NCBI GenBank assembly: GCA_964580235.1
Contig: CAZOJY010000146.1
Location: 1-7,231 of the forward strand
From: G020348385 sp964580235
GTDB lineage: Bacteria; Acidobacteriota; Aminicenantia; Aminicenantales; Aminicenantaceae
DNA: 7,231 nucleotides
Direction of reading: 5' to 3'
The position numbers were made by a program, and so were the translations under genes. Positions 1 to 5,614 of the stretch are shown here, piece after piece. Below the pieces are notes generated by a model. It ran no database searches. It had not been told where the DNA came from and saw only the letters and a program-made list of their open reading frames with translations. Numbering within the stretch: the first letter of the stretch is position 1; each line of letters opens with the position of its first letter.

Positions 1-2
1 CC

Positions 3-1142
3 GCTTTGATATCCATTTTGCTGATTGTATGCAGCAAAGATTCATCAATCGATACCTCATTGTTCACGGTCGAAGAAATCGATGGCGTCAGATATGTCCA
101 TAATCACGCCCCACAACTCGGAGATACTCCCGGTGTGAAACTGGATCTTGTTGGAAAAATCGGAAAACTGGAAGCCAAACAGGAAAAAGATATTTTGTAT
201 GATCCGGTGGATGCAGCCCGGCTTTCAAACGGGGACATTCTGATTCTTGAAAGGGATGGCAGCACCGTGAAGCGGTATAATAAGGATCATGTATATATTT
301 CATCCTTCGGACAAAAAGGTCAGGGGCCCGGTGATTTCCTGTCTCCTTTTTGTTTAAGACTGAATCTAAGTAAAAATAAGTTATATGTGGCAGATACTAA
401 AATTTCCATGCTTTCACTCGATGGGAGTTATGAAGACGGCTTCAAACCCGAAAGGATTGGCGGCAGCAGTATTCATGAACAATACAGAACATCCGGGATG
501 GCCGTCCTCTCCGGATCGCGTGTGATTCTGCCGAGTCACCCTTCAGTGTGGGCTGATTCAGGGGAACATAAATTGTTGTCGGTTTATGATAAAAAAGGCA
601 CGATTATCCGCTCATTTGGTGCTGTTAAACAGTATGATAATCCGCTGTTGACGTTAAACGCCAATATTGTCTATTTTACGAAAGATAACAAAGACAACAT
701 ATATATAACTTACGCCCACCAAAACAGAATCAGCAAATACGCACCCGACGGAAAAATGATTTTTTCTGCTGACAGATATCTTCCTTATGAAGTAAAAAAT
801 GAAGTGAAAGTAGAAATATTTAAAAGCGGTGATATGGAAAGAGAATTTTCTTGGCCTTCCGTTTCATCTGTAGCAAAGGGAATTTACATTGATCATAAAA
901 ACAGGATATGGGTTTTGACATTTCTTAAGCAGCCGAATAAGTTCCTGACATTTGATGATGAAGAAAATTTGACCGACTGCTATGAATTCGATGTGTTTGA
1001 TTCTGATGGTATTCTCCTGTTTAAAGTCCCTTTTCCGAATGTTATATTTGATAATTTTTCCATCTACGATGACAGGATATATCTTATCGATTCGCAGAAT
1101 GAATCATGTGTCTACGAATACAGAATTGTCGGAAGGAATTGA
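3..1142 (+). CDS. Exported six-bladed beta-propeller (NHL-like) protein, 5'-truncated by the window edge
   Basis: The frame is open to the left edge. The first possible start in the window is a TTG at 6 with no visible ribosome binding site, so the true start probably lies upstream. The first visible residues (ISILLIVCSKDSS) are a hydrophobic stretch ending in Cys, which could be the end of a lipoprotein signal peptide, although Val before the Cys is not a classical lipobox. Counting from the TTG, residues 65-140 hold a typical propeller blade (DPVDAARLSNGDILILERD) followed by FGQKGQGPGDF at 101-111, a signature of NHL/6-bladed propeller proteins. Further blade-like strands lie at about 221-253 (DNIYITYAHQNRISKYAPDG), 288-305 (GIYIDHKNRIWVLT) and 326-374. 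No enzyme motif is visible. Such proteins in Acidobacteriota and Bacteroidota are usually exported and of unknown ligand, so a binding or scaffold role is only inference. It converges with the VWFA-related gene. The fold call is confident; the function is unknown. Confidence 0.85.
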   Translation, partial: ALISILLIVCSKDSSIDTSLFTVEEIDGVRYVHNHAPQLGDTPGVKLDLVGKIGKLEAKQEKDILYDPVDAARLSNGDILILERDGSTVKRYNKDHVYISSFGQKGQGPGDFLSPFCLRLNLSKNKLYVADTKISMLSLDGSYEDGFKPERIGGSSIHEQYRTSGMAVLSGSRVILPSHPSVWADSGEHKLLSVYDKKGTIIRSFGAVKQYDNPLLTLNANIVYFTKDNKDNIYITYAHQNRISKYAPDGKMIFSADRYLPYEVKNEVKVEIFKSGDMEREFSWPSVSSVAKGIYIDHKNRIWVLTFLKQPNKFLTFDDEENLTDCYEFDVFDSDGILLFKVPFPNVIFDNFSIYDDRIYLIDSQNESCVYEYRIVGRN

Positions 1143-1165
1143 GGATTTATAGTTTGCTATATCCT
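1142..1165. terminator. Small hairpin between convergent genes, possible bidirectional terminator
   Basis: AGGAT-TT-ATAG, a TTTG loop and CTATATCCT can fold into a stem of five and four base pairs separated by a two-base bulge. It begins at the last base of the propeller stop codon and sits 7 nt outside the VWFA stop codon. The position between two converging genes fits a terminator, but there is no T-tract on either side and the stem is AT-rich, so this is a weak call. Confidence 0.3.
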
Positions 1166-1172
1166 GCCCCCT

Positions 1173-3224
1173 CTACTTCATTATGAGGAGTTTCCGGACA
1201 AAAGACCGGGTTAAAGTATTTTTATCACAGGCCTCGATCTCAAGTTCGTACTCACCCGGCACCAAATCCGGAAGCCTCATTTCAATCATCAGGATATCTT
1301 TATTGTCGCGCATTGCTTGAACATCGATGATCTGTATCGGCAGCACGATCGCCGCACCCTCAGGTTTGGGGTGGAGTCGGGCAATGAACTCAACATCAGG
1401 AGCTGGACCTTTTGCATAAGTCACGGGCAACACGGCTAGAAGATTCTTTATTTCAGGGCTAATTTCCCTGACAACAAGACGGTGACCTTTGGGAAGGTAT
1501 TTATAGATATCCCTGAGAGAAAGATCTTTGTCTTTCCCCTCCTTTTGGCTCTTTTTTTTTGAAAATTTAAAGACTTGGGATTTAGATCCCACAGCAAACA
1601 GGAGGGGAGAGGTCAGAACGATTTCAGCGCTGCTTTTATCCGGAATATTAAAAGCCGCTTTTCCCACAGAGGCCTGCCCTGTTTCCTTGTCCCTTGTCAC
1701 GATTCGGCATTCGTATTTACCGGCAGAGAGATTGGCCATGAAGTACGGAACAAGAATTTCATTATCGAACAGAGAAAAATCGATTTCTCCATTCAATTCC
1801 TTTACCACTTTTTGGTTTTCGTTGAATAGGAATGCAAAAATTTCGACATTGGCAGGAGGAACCCCTGTTTTTTCATTGATTGTTATCTGGGAAAGCAAAA
1901 CACAATTCATTTTTTTCTCGCCCGATACAAAAAGCGGTTCAACCGGAATATCCAATAATTCAGAAGTGGAAGGCTTGTTGGCAAACACCAGATCGAACAG
2001 ATGGAGCTGTTTTTGGAAATCCGAAAGCTCGGCGAATGGCCTGGGATTAAAATAACCGTGCTGGGCCAGGACCTGAAGCCCGGATTTGTTAACCTTCACT
2101 TTGATCTGATGATATTTGCCGTCCCAGCTTTCGTTGATATAGTAGCCAAGGACATAAAAATTCCCTGTCAAAGATTGAACTTCTCGGGATATTGTTTCTA
2201 CATCGTTGATATCGGAAAAATATTTCCCTCCGGATGCAAGCGCCAGGTCCTGTAAGGGATGATCTTTCCAGATATGTTTTTTCTTGATGGATAGCGTCCA
2301 AACCCCCTCCCGGATCCAGTTCCGTGTGTTAACCGTGTATACGGGGGTGCTGGCGCTGGCAAATTCCTTTCCGAGTTTCGAGGCATTCGGCCCGAGATTA
2401 CGGCCAGTGAAAAAAATCAGACTCTTGTTTCCGGGGATATATTTTAAAGCTTGGGTTAAATCAAACATTCGAGGGACGAAATCTCCGCGGTGGAATGCGC
2501 TTGATCCTGGGACACTTATTGAGCCCCCCCCAGAGCCGAATGCGTTCGTCCCTCCACTCATGCTTCCTGAGGTCTCTGAACTCCCTTCTGATTCCTCGCC
2601 CCCAGAACGCCCTGATCTGTCTCTAATGCTATCATCAACTCCTCCTGTAACAAAACCGGGACTCGGCTTGACCTCGATATCCTTCATCTTCTCGATGGCC
2701 CTGCGGATCTTCTCATGATCTGTGGTCAGATACTCCCGGACGAGGAACCCTTTCATTGGCGAAAAGCCCAGAATACCGACTTCATCTCCTGGCTGCAACT
2801 GTGTATCTACAAAATGGAGTGCGGCCTGTTTGGCATTAGCCATGCCAATGACATCGCTCCCCTGGATATCGAGAAAAATAAGGAGGCGCCGGTTCATCCC
2901 CTTTACTGATCTGACCAGGTCGGTCGCCTCTCCCGACGGCCGGACTCTCATCCCTTCTTCGCTCAATGTGTGTATCTCAAACTCTGTTATAATCTTCTTT
3001 TTTCCATTGTCGTACAAAACGAAATCTTCCCTCTTAAGGTCAGTCACAGGCCGGCCATCTTTATCCAGGACCCGGACCGTCACAAGTTTAATGATGGCAG
3101 CCGCATCGTATTGAGGAACCTTTTGACTTTGGGAGTGTTTCACTGATTGGGCAAAGAAAAGAGAGGCCGACAAAAAAACAGCTAACCATGCTGCAATAAA
3201 ACAGATTCCCCCTCTAAAGCTCAT
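1173..3224 (-). CDS. Secreted VWFA-related domain protein with Gly/Ser-rich insert and degenerate MIDAS
   Basis: 683 residues. Residues 1-25 form a signal peptide (hydrophobic core IAAWLAVFLSASLFF, likely cleavage near A25). Residues 45-87 (VTVRVLDKDGRPVTDLKREDF) match the N-terminal segment typical of the acidobacterial 'VWFA-related' family, which precedes the von Willebrand A fold at about 112-395. The metal site is degenerate: D119-I-Q121-G-S123 replaces DxSxS, and the strand that normally carries the third-motif Asp reads FFTGRN (271-276). A Gly/Ser-rich low-complexity stretch (about 190-247) interrupts the A domain. From about 425 to the end are beta-rich segments ending in LPDLVPGEYELEIEA, resembling Ig-like or macroglobulin-type folds. 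The ATG is supported by the signal peptide and by an in-frame TGA 18 nt upstream; there is no Shine-Dalgarno sequence. Family members are presumed extracellular or periplasmic adhesion or complex-forming proteins, but the ligand is unknown. The coding sequence contains G8 and A9 homopolymer runs. It is co-directional with the antiporter but 276 nt away, so probably a separate transcript. Confidence 0.88.
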   Translation of the reverse strand: MSFRGGICFIAAWLAVFLSASLFFAQSVKHSQSQKVPQYDAAAIIKLVTVRVLDKDGRPVTDLKREDFVLYDNGKKKIITEFEIHTLSEEGMRVRPSGEATDLVRSVKGMNRRLLIFLDIQGSDVIGMANAKQAALHFVDTQLQPGDEVGILGFSPMKGFLVREYLTTDHEKIRRAIEKMKDIEVKPSPGFVTGGVDDSIRDRSGRSGGEESEGSSETSGSMSGGTNAFGSGGGSISVPGSSAFHRGDFVPRMFDLTQALKYIPGNKSLIFFTGRNLGPNASKLGKEFASASTPVYTVNTRNWIREGVWTLSIKKKHIWKDHPLQDLALASGGKYFSDINDVETISREVQSLTGNFYVLGYYINESWDGKYHQIKVKVNKSGLQVLAQHGYFNPRPFAELSDFQKQLHLFDLVFANKPSTSELLDIPVEPLFVSGEKKMNCVLLSQITINEKTGVPPANVEIFAFLFNENQKVVKELNGEIDFSLFDNEILVPYFMANLSAGKYECRIVTRDKETGQASVGKAAFNIPDKSSAEIVLTSPLLFAVGSKSQVFKFSKKKSQKEGKDKDLSLRDIYKYLPKGHRLVVREISPEIKNLLAVLPVTYAKGPAPDVEFIARLHPKPEGAAIVLPIQIIDVQAMRDNKDILMIEMRLPDLVPGEYELEIEACDKNTLTRSFVRKLLIMK
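1552..1560 (-). repeat. A9 homopolymer tract inside the VWFA-related gene
   Basis: The coding strand has nine consecutive A's spanning codons 555-558 (Ser-Lys-Lys-Lys). Runs of this length are prone to replication or transcriptional slippage. A slip would replace the last ~125 residues, the final Ig-like part. Whether slippage occurs cannot be seen from one sequence. Confidence 0.9.
2524..2531 (-). repeat. G8 homopolymer tract inside the Gly/Ser-rich linker of the VWFA-related gene
   Basis: The coding strand reads TCT followed by eight G's and CTCA, encoding Ser-Gly-Gly-Gly-Ser at 231-235. Losing one G brings a TAA into frame within a few codons; gaining one G leads to TGA at about 2461-2463. 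Either change would truncate the protein within the A domain, so the tract could act as an on/off mutational switch. Confidence 0.9.
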
Positions 3225-3500
3225 GACTTTTATATTATATCAGATTTCATCTATAATTCGTATCTACTCCCTAAAAACATTCACAGGGAATATTTTCTCT
3301 TTTGGCTTATTTGCACATCCATCAGAGTTTTCGGCCTGGCTTTCCTACACAGCCGAGAGATAGATAAAGGATGAAAAGAGTATCCTTGATTATGATGCTC
3401 CAGACCTTAGGTACCGGTTATCAGGATTTGATGGCTTTCGTCATCGCATTTGCAGTGCGGCTATTCCCCAGTGTATAAGCAGCCGCCGTCGCGTTTGACT
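3225..3500. other. Non-coding gap between antiporter and VWFA-related gene
   Basis: 276 nt with no plausible reading frame on either strand. Apart from the TATAAT box at its left end it holds only weak inverted repeats: AAGGAT/ATCCTT at 3367-3387 with a 9-nt loop, TCGGC/GCCGA at about 3331-3358, and GCGGC/GCCGC at about 3457-3486 just after the antiporter stop. None carries a T-tract. It presumably contains the antiporter's transcript end and the VWFA promoter, but I cannot place either firmly beyond the -10 candidate. Confidence 0.5.
3234..3239 (-). promoter_or_regulatory. Candidate -10 box (TATAAT) immediately upstream of the VWFA-related gene
   Basis: A perfect TATAAT on the - strand ends nine bases before the ATG at 3224. 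With the usual 6-8 nt from -10 to transcription start, the mRNA leader would be only 1-3 nt, so translation would be essentially leaderless. The absence of a Shine-Dalgarno sequence agrees with this. No good -35 box lies 16-18 nt upstream (TACGAA at 17 nt), and the area is AT-rich, so a chance match is possible. Confidence 0.4.
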
Positions 3501-4682
3501 TCAATCTGCAGCCTGACCCACATCTCCTGCTCGAGTGAGGGCAAATCTCGTCAGGATGGGGCCAATGAGCTCAAAGATGACGGTGCTGCCAATCACGATT
3601 GGCAGAAGGACCTGCTCTGCGGAGGGAACATACTGCCCCGCCAAAAGCACCATGCCCATGGCCACTCCTGCCTGAGGCATCATGGCAACACCCATCCAGG
3701 CCCGCATTTTCTTTTCTGCACCGGCAAATGTTCCTCCCAGCCAACCTCCGGTCAGGCGGCCGGCCACTCGAGACACGACGTAGACTGTCCCAGCCAGTCC
3801 TATTTTGATTAACGCGCCGATGTGAAGTGAACATCCGGCCAGAATAAAGAACAGGATCAAAAAGGGCCACTCAATGTACTCGATAGCATGAAAAGGGTAT
3901 TCGTGATGTTTGGCCAGGTTTGCGACCACCGCTCCCATGACAATTGCGGCAAGGATAAAGGAAACCCCAAGCTGGATGGCCAGGCCACCGCACAGGAAAA
4001 CCATTCCTAAAGCCTCGATTAGAGTCGGCTTCCTGGGCCGGATTCGCCCGCTCAGGAATGCCATGGGCAGACCGATGGCAGTCCCGACCAGGACCGCACC
4101 TCCTATCTCCCAGCTTCCTTCAAGTAATCGCTGGACACCCTGTCCGCTGCCAGCCGCGATTTGTGCTATGACAAGCACAAGGCTGAAAACGATGAGCCCC
4201 CAAGCATCATCCAGGGCGACGATTCCCAACAGCGTCCGGGTGAAGAGGCCCTCAGAGTGAGCCTCCTCGACAACGTCGATGGTAGCTGCGGGAGCCGTAG
4301 CGGTTGAGATGGCGCCCAATATCAGGGCCACCTCAAGAGGAAGCCCAAACACATACAAACCGAGGCCGACAAAAACAGTCGTCACTAGTACGACCGTGAT
4401 TGAAATAAAAAAGATAAAACGGCCGTGGACGCGCAGTTCTGGGAGCATCAATTTGCCGCCGATCAAGAACCCGACCATCACCAGGGCCATGTCTGCCACG
4501 ATGGGGAACCAAACATGCCCCAGAGGAGGCAGAAGACCAAGCACTTCCGGACCGATCAGGAAGCCGAATACCAACAGCAGCGTAACCCTGGGCAGATGAA
4601 TGTATCGTCCAAGCGCATCTATCAATAAGCCAAGCAGCAGCAAGCCGCCCAGCATTATGAAGATTGTCGCTATGTCATGCAT
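3501..4682 (-). CDS. Cation:proton antiporter, CPA2 family (Na+/H+ exchanger domain only)
   Basis: 393 residues, highly hydrophobic, about 12 transmembrane segments, inner membrane. The family exchanges Na+ or K+ for H+ and serves pH, sodium or potassium balance. Diagnostic features are ATAPAATIDVV at 128-138 (unwound TM4-type segment), VALDDAWGLIVFS at 155-167 with the tandem Asp pair D158/D159 expected of electrogenic exchangers at the ion site, basic R305/R309 in VVSRVAGR, and PQAGVAMGM at 336-344, corresponding to the conserved late-helix motif of CPA2 proteins. The length matches the bare exchanger domain; there is no C-terminal RCK/TrkA-N, CBS or Usp regulatory domain, unlike Kef or many larger relatives. 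The ATG at 4682 begins directly with the first membrane helix; no Shine-Dalgarno sequence is visible (A-rich AATAAAAGATC precedes it). It is divergent from the small exported protein gene. The fold and mechanism are confident; whether it carries Na+ or K+ cannot be told. Confidence 0.92.
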   Translation of the reverse strand: MHDIATIFIMLGGLLLLGLLIDALGRYIHLPRVTLLLVFGFLIGPEVLGLLPPLGHVWFPIVADMALVMVGFLIGGKLMLPELRVHGRFIFFISITVVLVTTVFVGLGLYVFGLPLEVALILGAISTATAPAATIDVVEEAHSEGLFTRTLLGIVALDDAWGLIVFSLVLVIAQIAAGSGQGVQRLLEGSWEIGGAVLVGTAIGLPMAFLSGRIRPRKPTLIEALGMVFLCGGLAIQLGVSFILAAIVMGAVVANLAKHHEYPFHAIEYIEWPFLILFFILAGCSLHIGALIKIGLAGTVYVVSRVAGRLTGGWLGGTFAGAEKKMRAWMGVAMMPQAGVAMGMVLLAGQYVPSAEQVLLPIVIGSTVIFELIGPILTRFALTRAGDVGQAAD

Positions 4683-4716
4683 GATCTTTTATTTCTATTG
4701 AAGAGCACGGCTTACC

Positions 4717-4744
4717 ATTGAAGCAAACCACGTATTCCCGTCAA
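4717..4744 (-). promoter_or_regulatory. Weak candidate sigma-70 promoter for the antiporter
   Basis: On the - strand TTGACG (4739-4744) and TTCAAT (4717-4722) are separated by 16 nt, 34 nt before the antiporter ATG. The -10 matches only four of six consensus bases. The TTGACG belongs to one copy of a 10-bp direct repeat, so it may be a protein-binding site instead of, or as well as, a -35 box. Confidence 0.25.
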
Positions 4745-4772
4745 TTGTCTATCTTTTTGGAGTTCCCGTCAA
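4735..4772. repeat. Pair of 10-bp direct repeats (TTCCCGTCAA) in the divergent promoter region
   Basis: TTCCCGTCAA occurs at 4735-4744 and again at 4763-4772, exactly 28 bp apart start to start (TTGACGGGAA on the - strand). Two perfect 10-mers within 38 bp of a 195-bp intergenic region are unlikely by chance. They could be binding sites for a regulator of the divergent antiporter/small-protein pair. No known regulator motif is recognised. Confidence 0.45.
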
Positions 4773-4799
4773 ACATTTCTATGGATTTGTTCTATTGGG

Positions 4800-4809
4800 T
4801 TCATATGAA
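4800..4809. promoter_or_regulatory. Perfect 10-bp palindrome upstream of the small exported protein's promoter
   Basis: TTCATATGAA is fully self-complementary and ends 13 nt before the -35 box at 4823. This is a plausible activator or operator position, but a short AT-rich palindrome can arise by chance. Confidence 0.25.
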
Positions 4810-4822
4810 TTATCCAGGTTAT

Positions 4823-4850
4823 TTGACTTATAAAAAAATGAGTGTATTAT
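4823..4850 (+). promoter_or_regulatory. Sigma-70-type promoter for the small exported protein
   Basis: TTGACT (4823-4828) and TATTAT (4845-4850) are separated by 16 nt; each matches five of six consensus bases. Transcription would begin near 4857, giving a leader of about 20 nt that contains the AGGAGG ribosome binding site. This is the clearest promoter and start arrangement in the window. Confidence 0.6.
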
Positions 4851-4865
4851 TATTGTGATAATTAA

Positions 4866-4871
4866 AGGAGG
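4866..4871 (+). promoter_or_regulatory. Strong Shine-Dalgarno sequence fixing the start at 4878
   Basis: AGGAGG lies six nt before the ATG and is a full anti-SD complement. It contrasts with the antiporter and VWFA genes, which have none, and the S8 peptidase, which has only a weak AGG. Confidence 0.85.
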
Positions 4872-4877
4872 GATAGC

Positions 4878-5285
4878 ATGAAAAAATGGGTATTTATTTT
4901 TGTTGGGCTTTTGATTCTTTTAAATATGAATGCGTATACAGCAGAACTTTCTGCCGAAGATGCGAAAATAATTAAAGCAGCAGGGATCCCCATTTATCCA
5001 GAGGCGATATTCGGCAATGGCAGTCGAGATCTGGGTTATCGTTTTGCGACTTCGAAGCCTCTGGCCGAGGTCAGACAATGGTATCGCGAGAAACTTTCCG
5101 ACTGGTCTCTTTACGAACAGTACGGGGGCTGGATTTTATATAAAGGCGAGAAGGATTTAGGGATGGCTGAAGTCATGTCAAAGCTTCAGGTTATGATCCA
5201 GGAAAACGAAAACCTTCCGGAATGGTTTTCTCTCGACAAGAGCATGACAAGAGAGATAGTAATTATGATTCCAAAAACCGAATAG
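4878..5285 (+). CDS. Small exported protein of unknown function with a GIPxYP motif
   Basis: 135 residues. Residues 1-22 are a classical signal peptide (MKKW, hydrophobic core FIFVGLLILL, cleavage near A19-A22), so the product is exported. The mature part is a compact alpha/beta domain: an acidic helix start (SAEDAKIIKAA), the turn GIPIYPEA at 36-43, a strand RFATSK at 55-60, the helix PLAEVRQWYREKL at 61-73, and the aromatic strand pair WSLYEQYGGWILYKG at 76-90. The pattern 'G-x-P-x-YP-x-A ... F-x-T ... V-x-x-WY-x-x-x-L-x-x-W' resembles small secreted domains in environmental Acidobacteriota-like genomes. I know of no function and assign none. The start is fixed by AGGAGG and a good promoter. 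It is divergently transcribed from the antiporter. The frame stays open after the TAG stop with protein-like sequence (see findings), so it may be a shortened version of a longer protein. Confidence 0.85.
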   Translation: MKKWVFIFVGLLILLNMNAYTAELSAEDAKIIKAAGIPIYPEAIFGNGSRDLGYRFATSKPLAEVRQWYREKLSDWSLYEQYGGWILYKGEKDLGMAEVMSKLQVMIQENENLPEWFSLDKSMTREIVIMIPKTE

Positions 5286-5391
5286 AAGCAGATCGCCGAA
5301 ATCAAGCTAGATCCCAGTGATGGATTGCATGACGAAGCACATGGCCCGATATTCATGAAATACTCTAGAATTACAGAAAAATTAAGCCGGT

Positions 5392-5613
5392 ATGAATTCA
5401 TCCGACATAACTCATCCAAAGGTAGCCAAGGAAAGTCTGGTGGCGTTTGCCAAAAACATTCCTGGAGCATGGGTTGGTTTAAGGATTGCTTCGATACTTC
5501 TGATCTTAGAGGGACAGAGGCCAGGGCGTCCTTCTCGGTTAACTCCCAAGATCGCACAGAAGGTGGAAAAGCATTTGGAACAGTCCCCTCAGGTTTTTGG
5601 GTTAACAGGTTAG
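5392..5613 (+). pseudogene. IS630-family transposase remnant (N-terminal HTH region, internally deleted and truncated)
   Basis: The 73-codon frame from ATG 5392 to TAG 5611-5613 reads as the start of an IS630/winged-HTH transposase: residues 14-44 (ESLVAFAKNIPGAWVGLRIA, then SILLILEGQ) match the N-terminal helices, and GRPSRLTPKIAQKVEKHLEQ (47-66) followed by SPQVFGLTG is the conserved segment after the first HTH. In full-length members about 30 residues of the HTH recognition region normally lie between 'EGQRPG' and 'RPGRPSR'; here they are collapsed onto a single RPG, suggesting an in-frame deletion. The sequence stops at FGL, where family members continue into the second helical segment and the DDE catalytic domain, so the whole nuclease domain is missing. 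No terminal inverted repeats are identifiable. The stop is one base from the S8 peptidase stop codon. The identification rests on remembered family motifs; a domesticated small DNA-binding protein is a less likely alternative. Confidence 0.7.
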
Positions 5614-5614
5614 G

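Noticed and set aside
1528..2055. Open + strand frame of 175 codons
   Set aside because: It lies wholly opposite the VWFA-related gene, has no ribosome binding site, and its translation has no recognisable domain; it is a shadow of the coding strand.
2284..2718. Open + strand frame of 144 codons with Pro/Ser-rich translation
   Set aside because: It is the antisense of the Gly/Ser-rich linker region of the VWFA gene; the Pro richness mirrors Gly codons.
3367..3387. AAGGAT/ATCCTT inverted repeat as a terminator or operator
   Set aside because: Only six pairs, AT-rich, 9-nt loop and no T-tract in either direction; not distinguishable from chance.
3457..3486. GCGGC/GCCGC inverted repeat just after the antiporter stop as a terminator
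   Set aside because: Five-pair stem with a 20-nt loop and no T-run on the - strand.
3450..3812. His/Cys-containing + strand frame overlapping the antiporter 3' end
   Set aside because: The His/Cys content arises from antisense of hydrophobic membrane-helix codons; there is no start signal, and the antiporter is unambiguous.
3225..4682. Antiporter and VWFA genes as a functional operon
   Set aside because: They share a strand but are 276 nt apart, with a -10-like box directly before the VWFA gene, and no functional link is known between these families.
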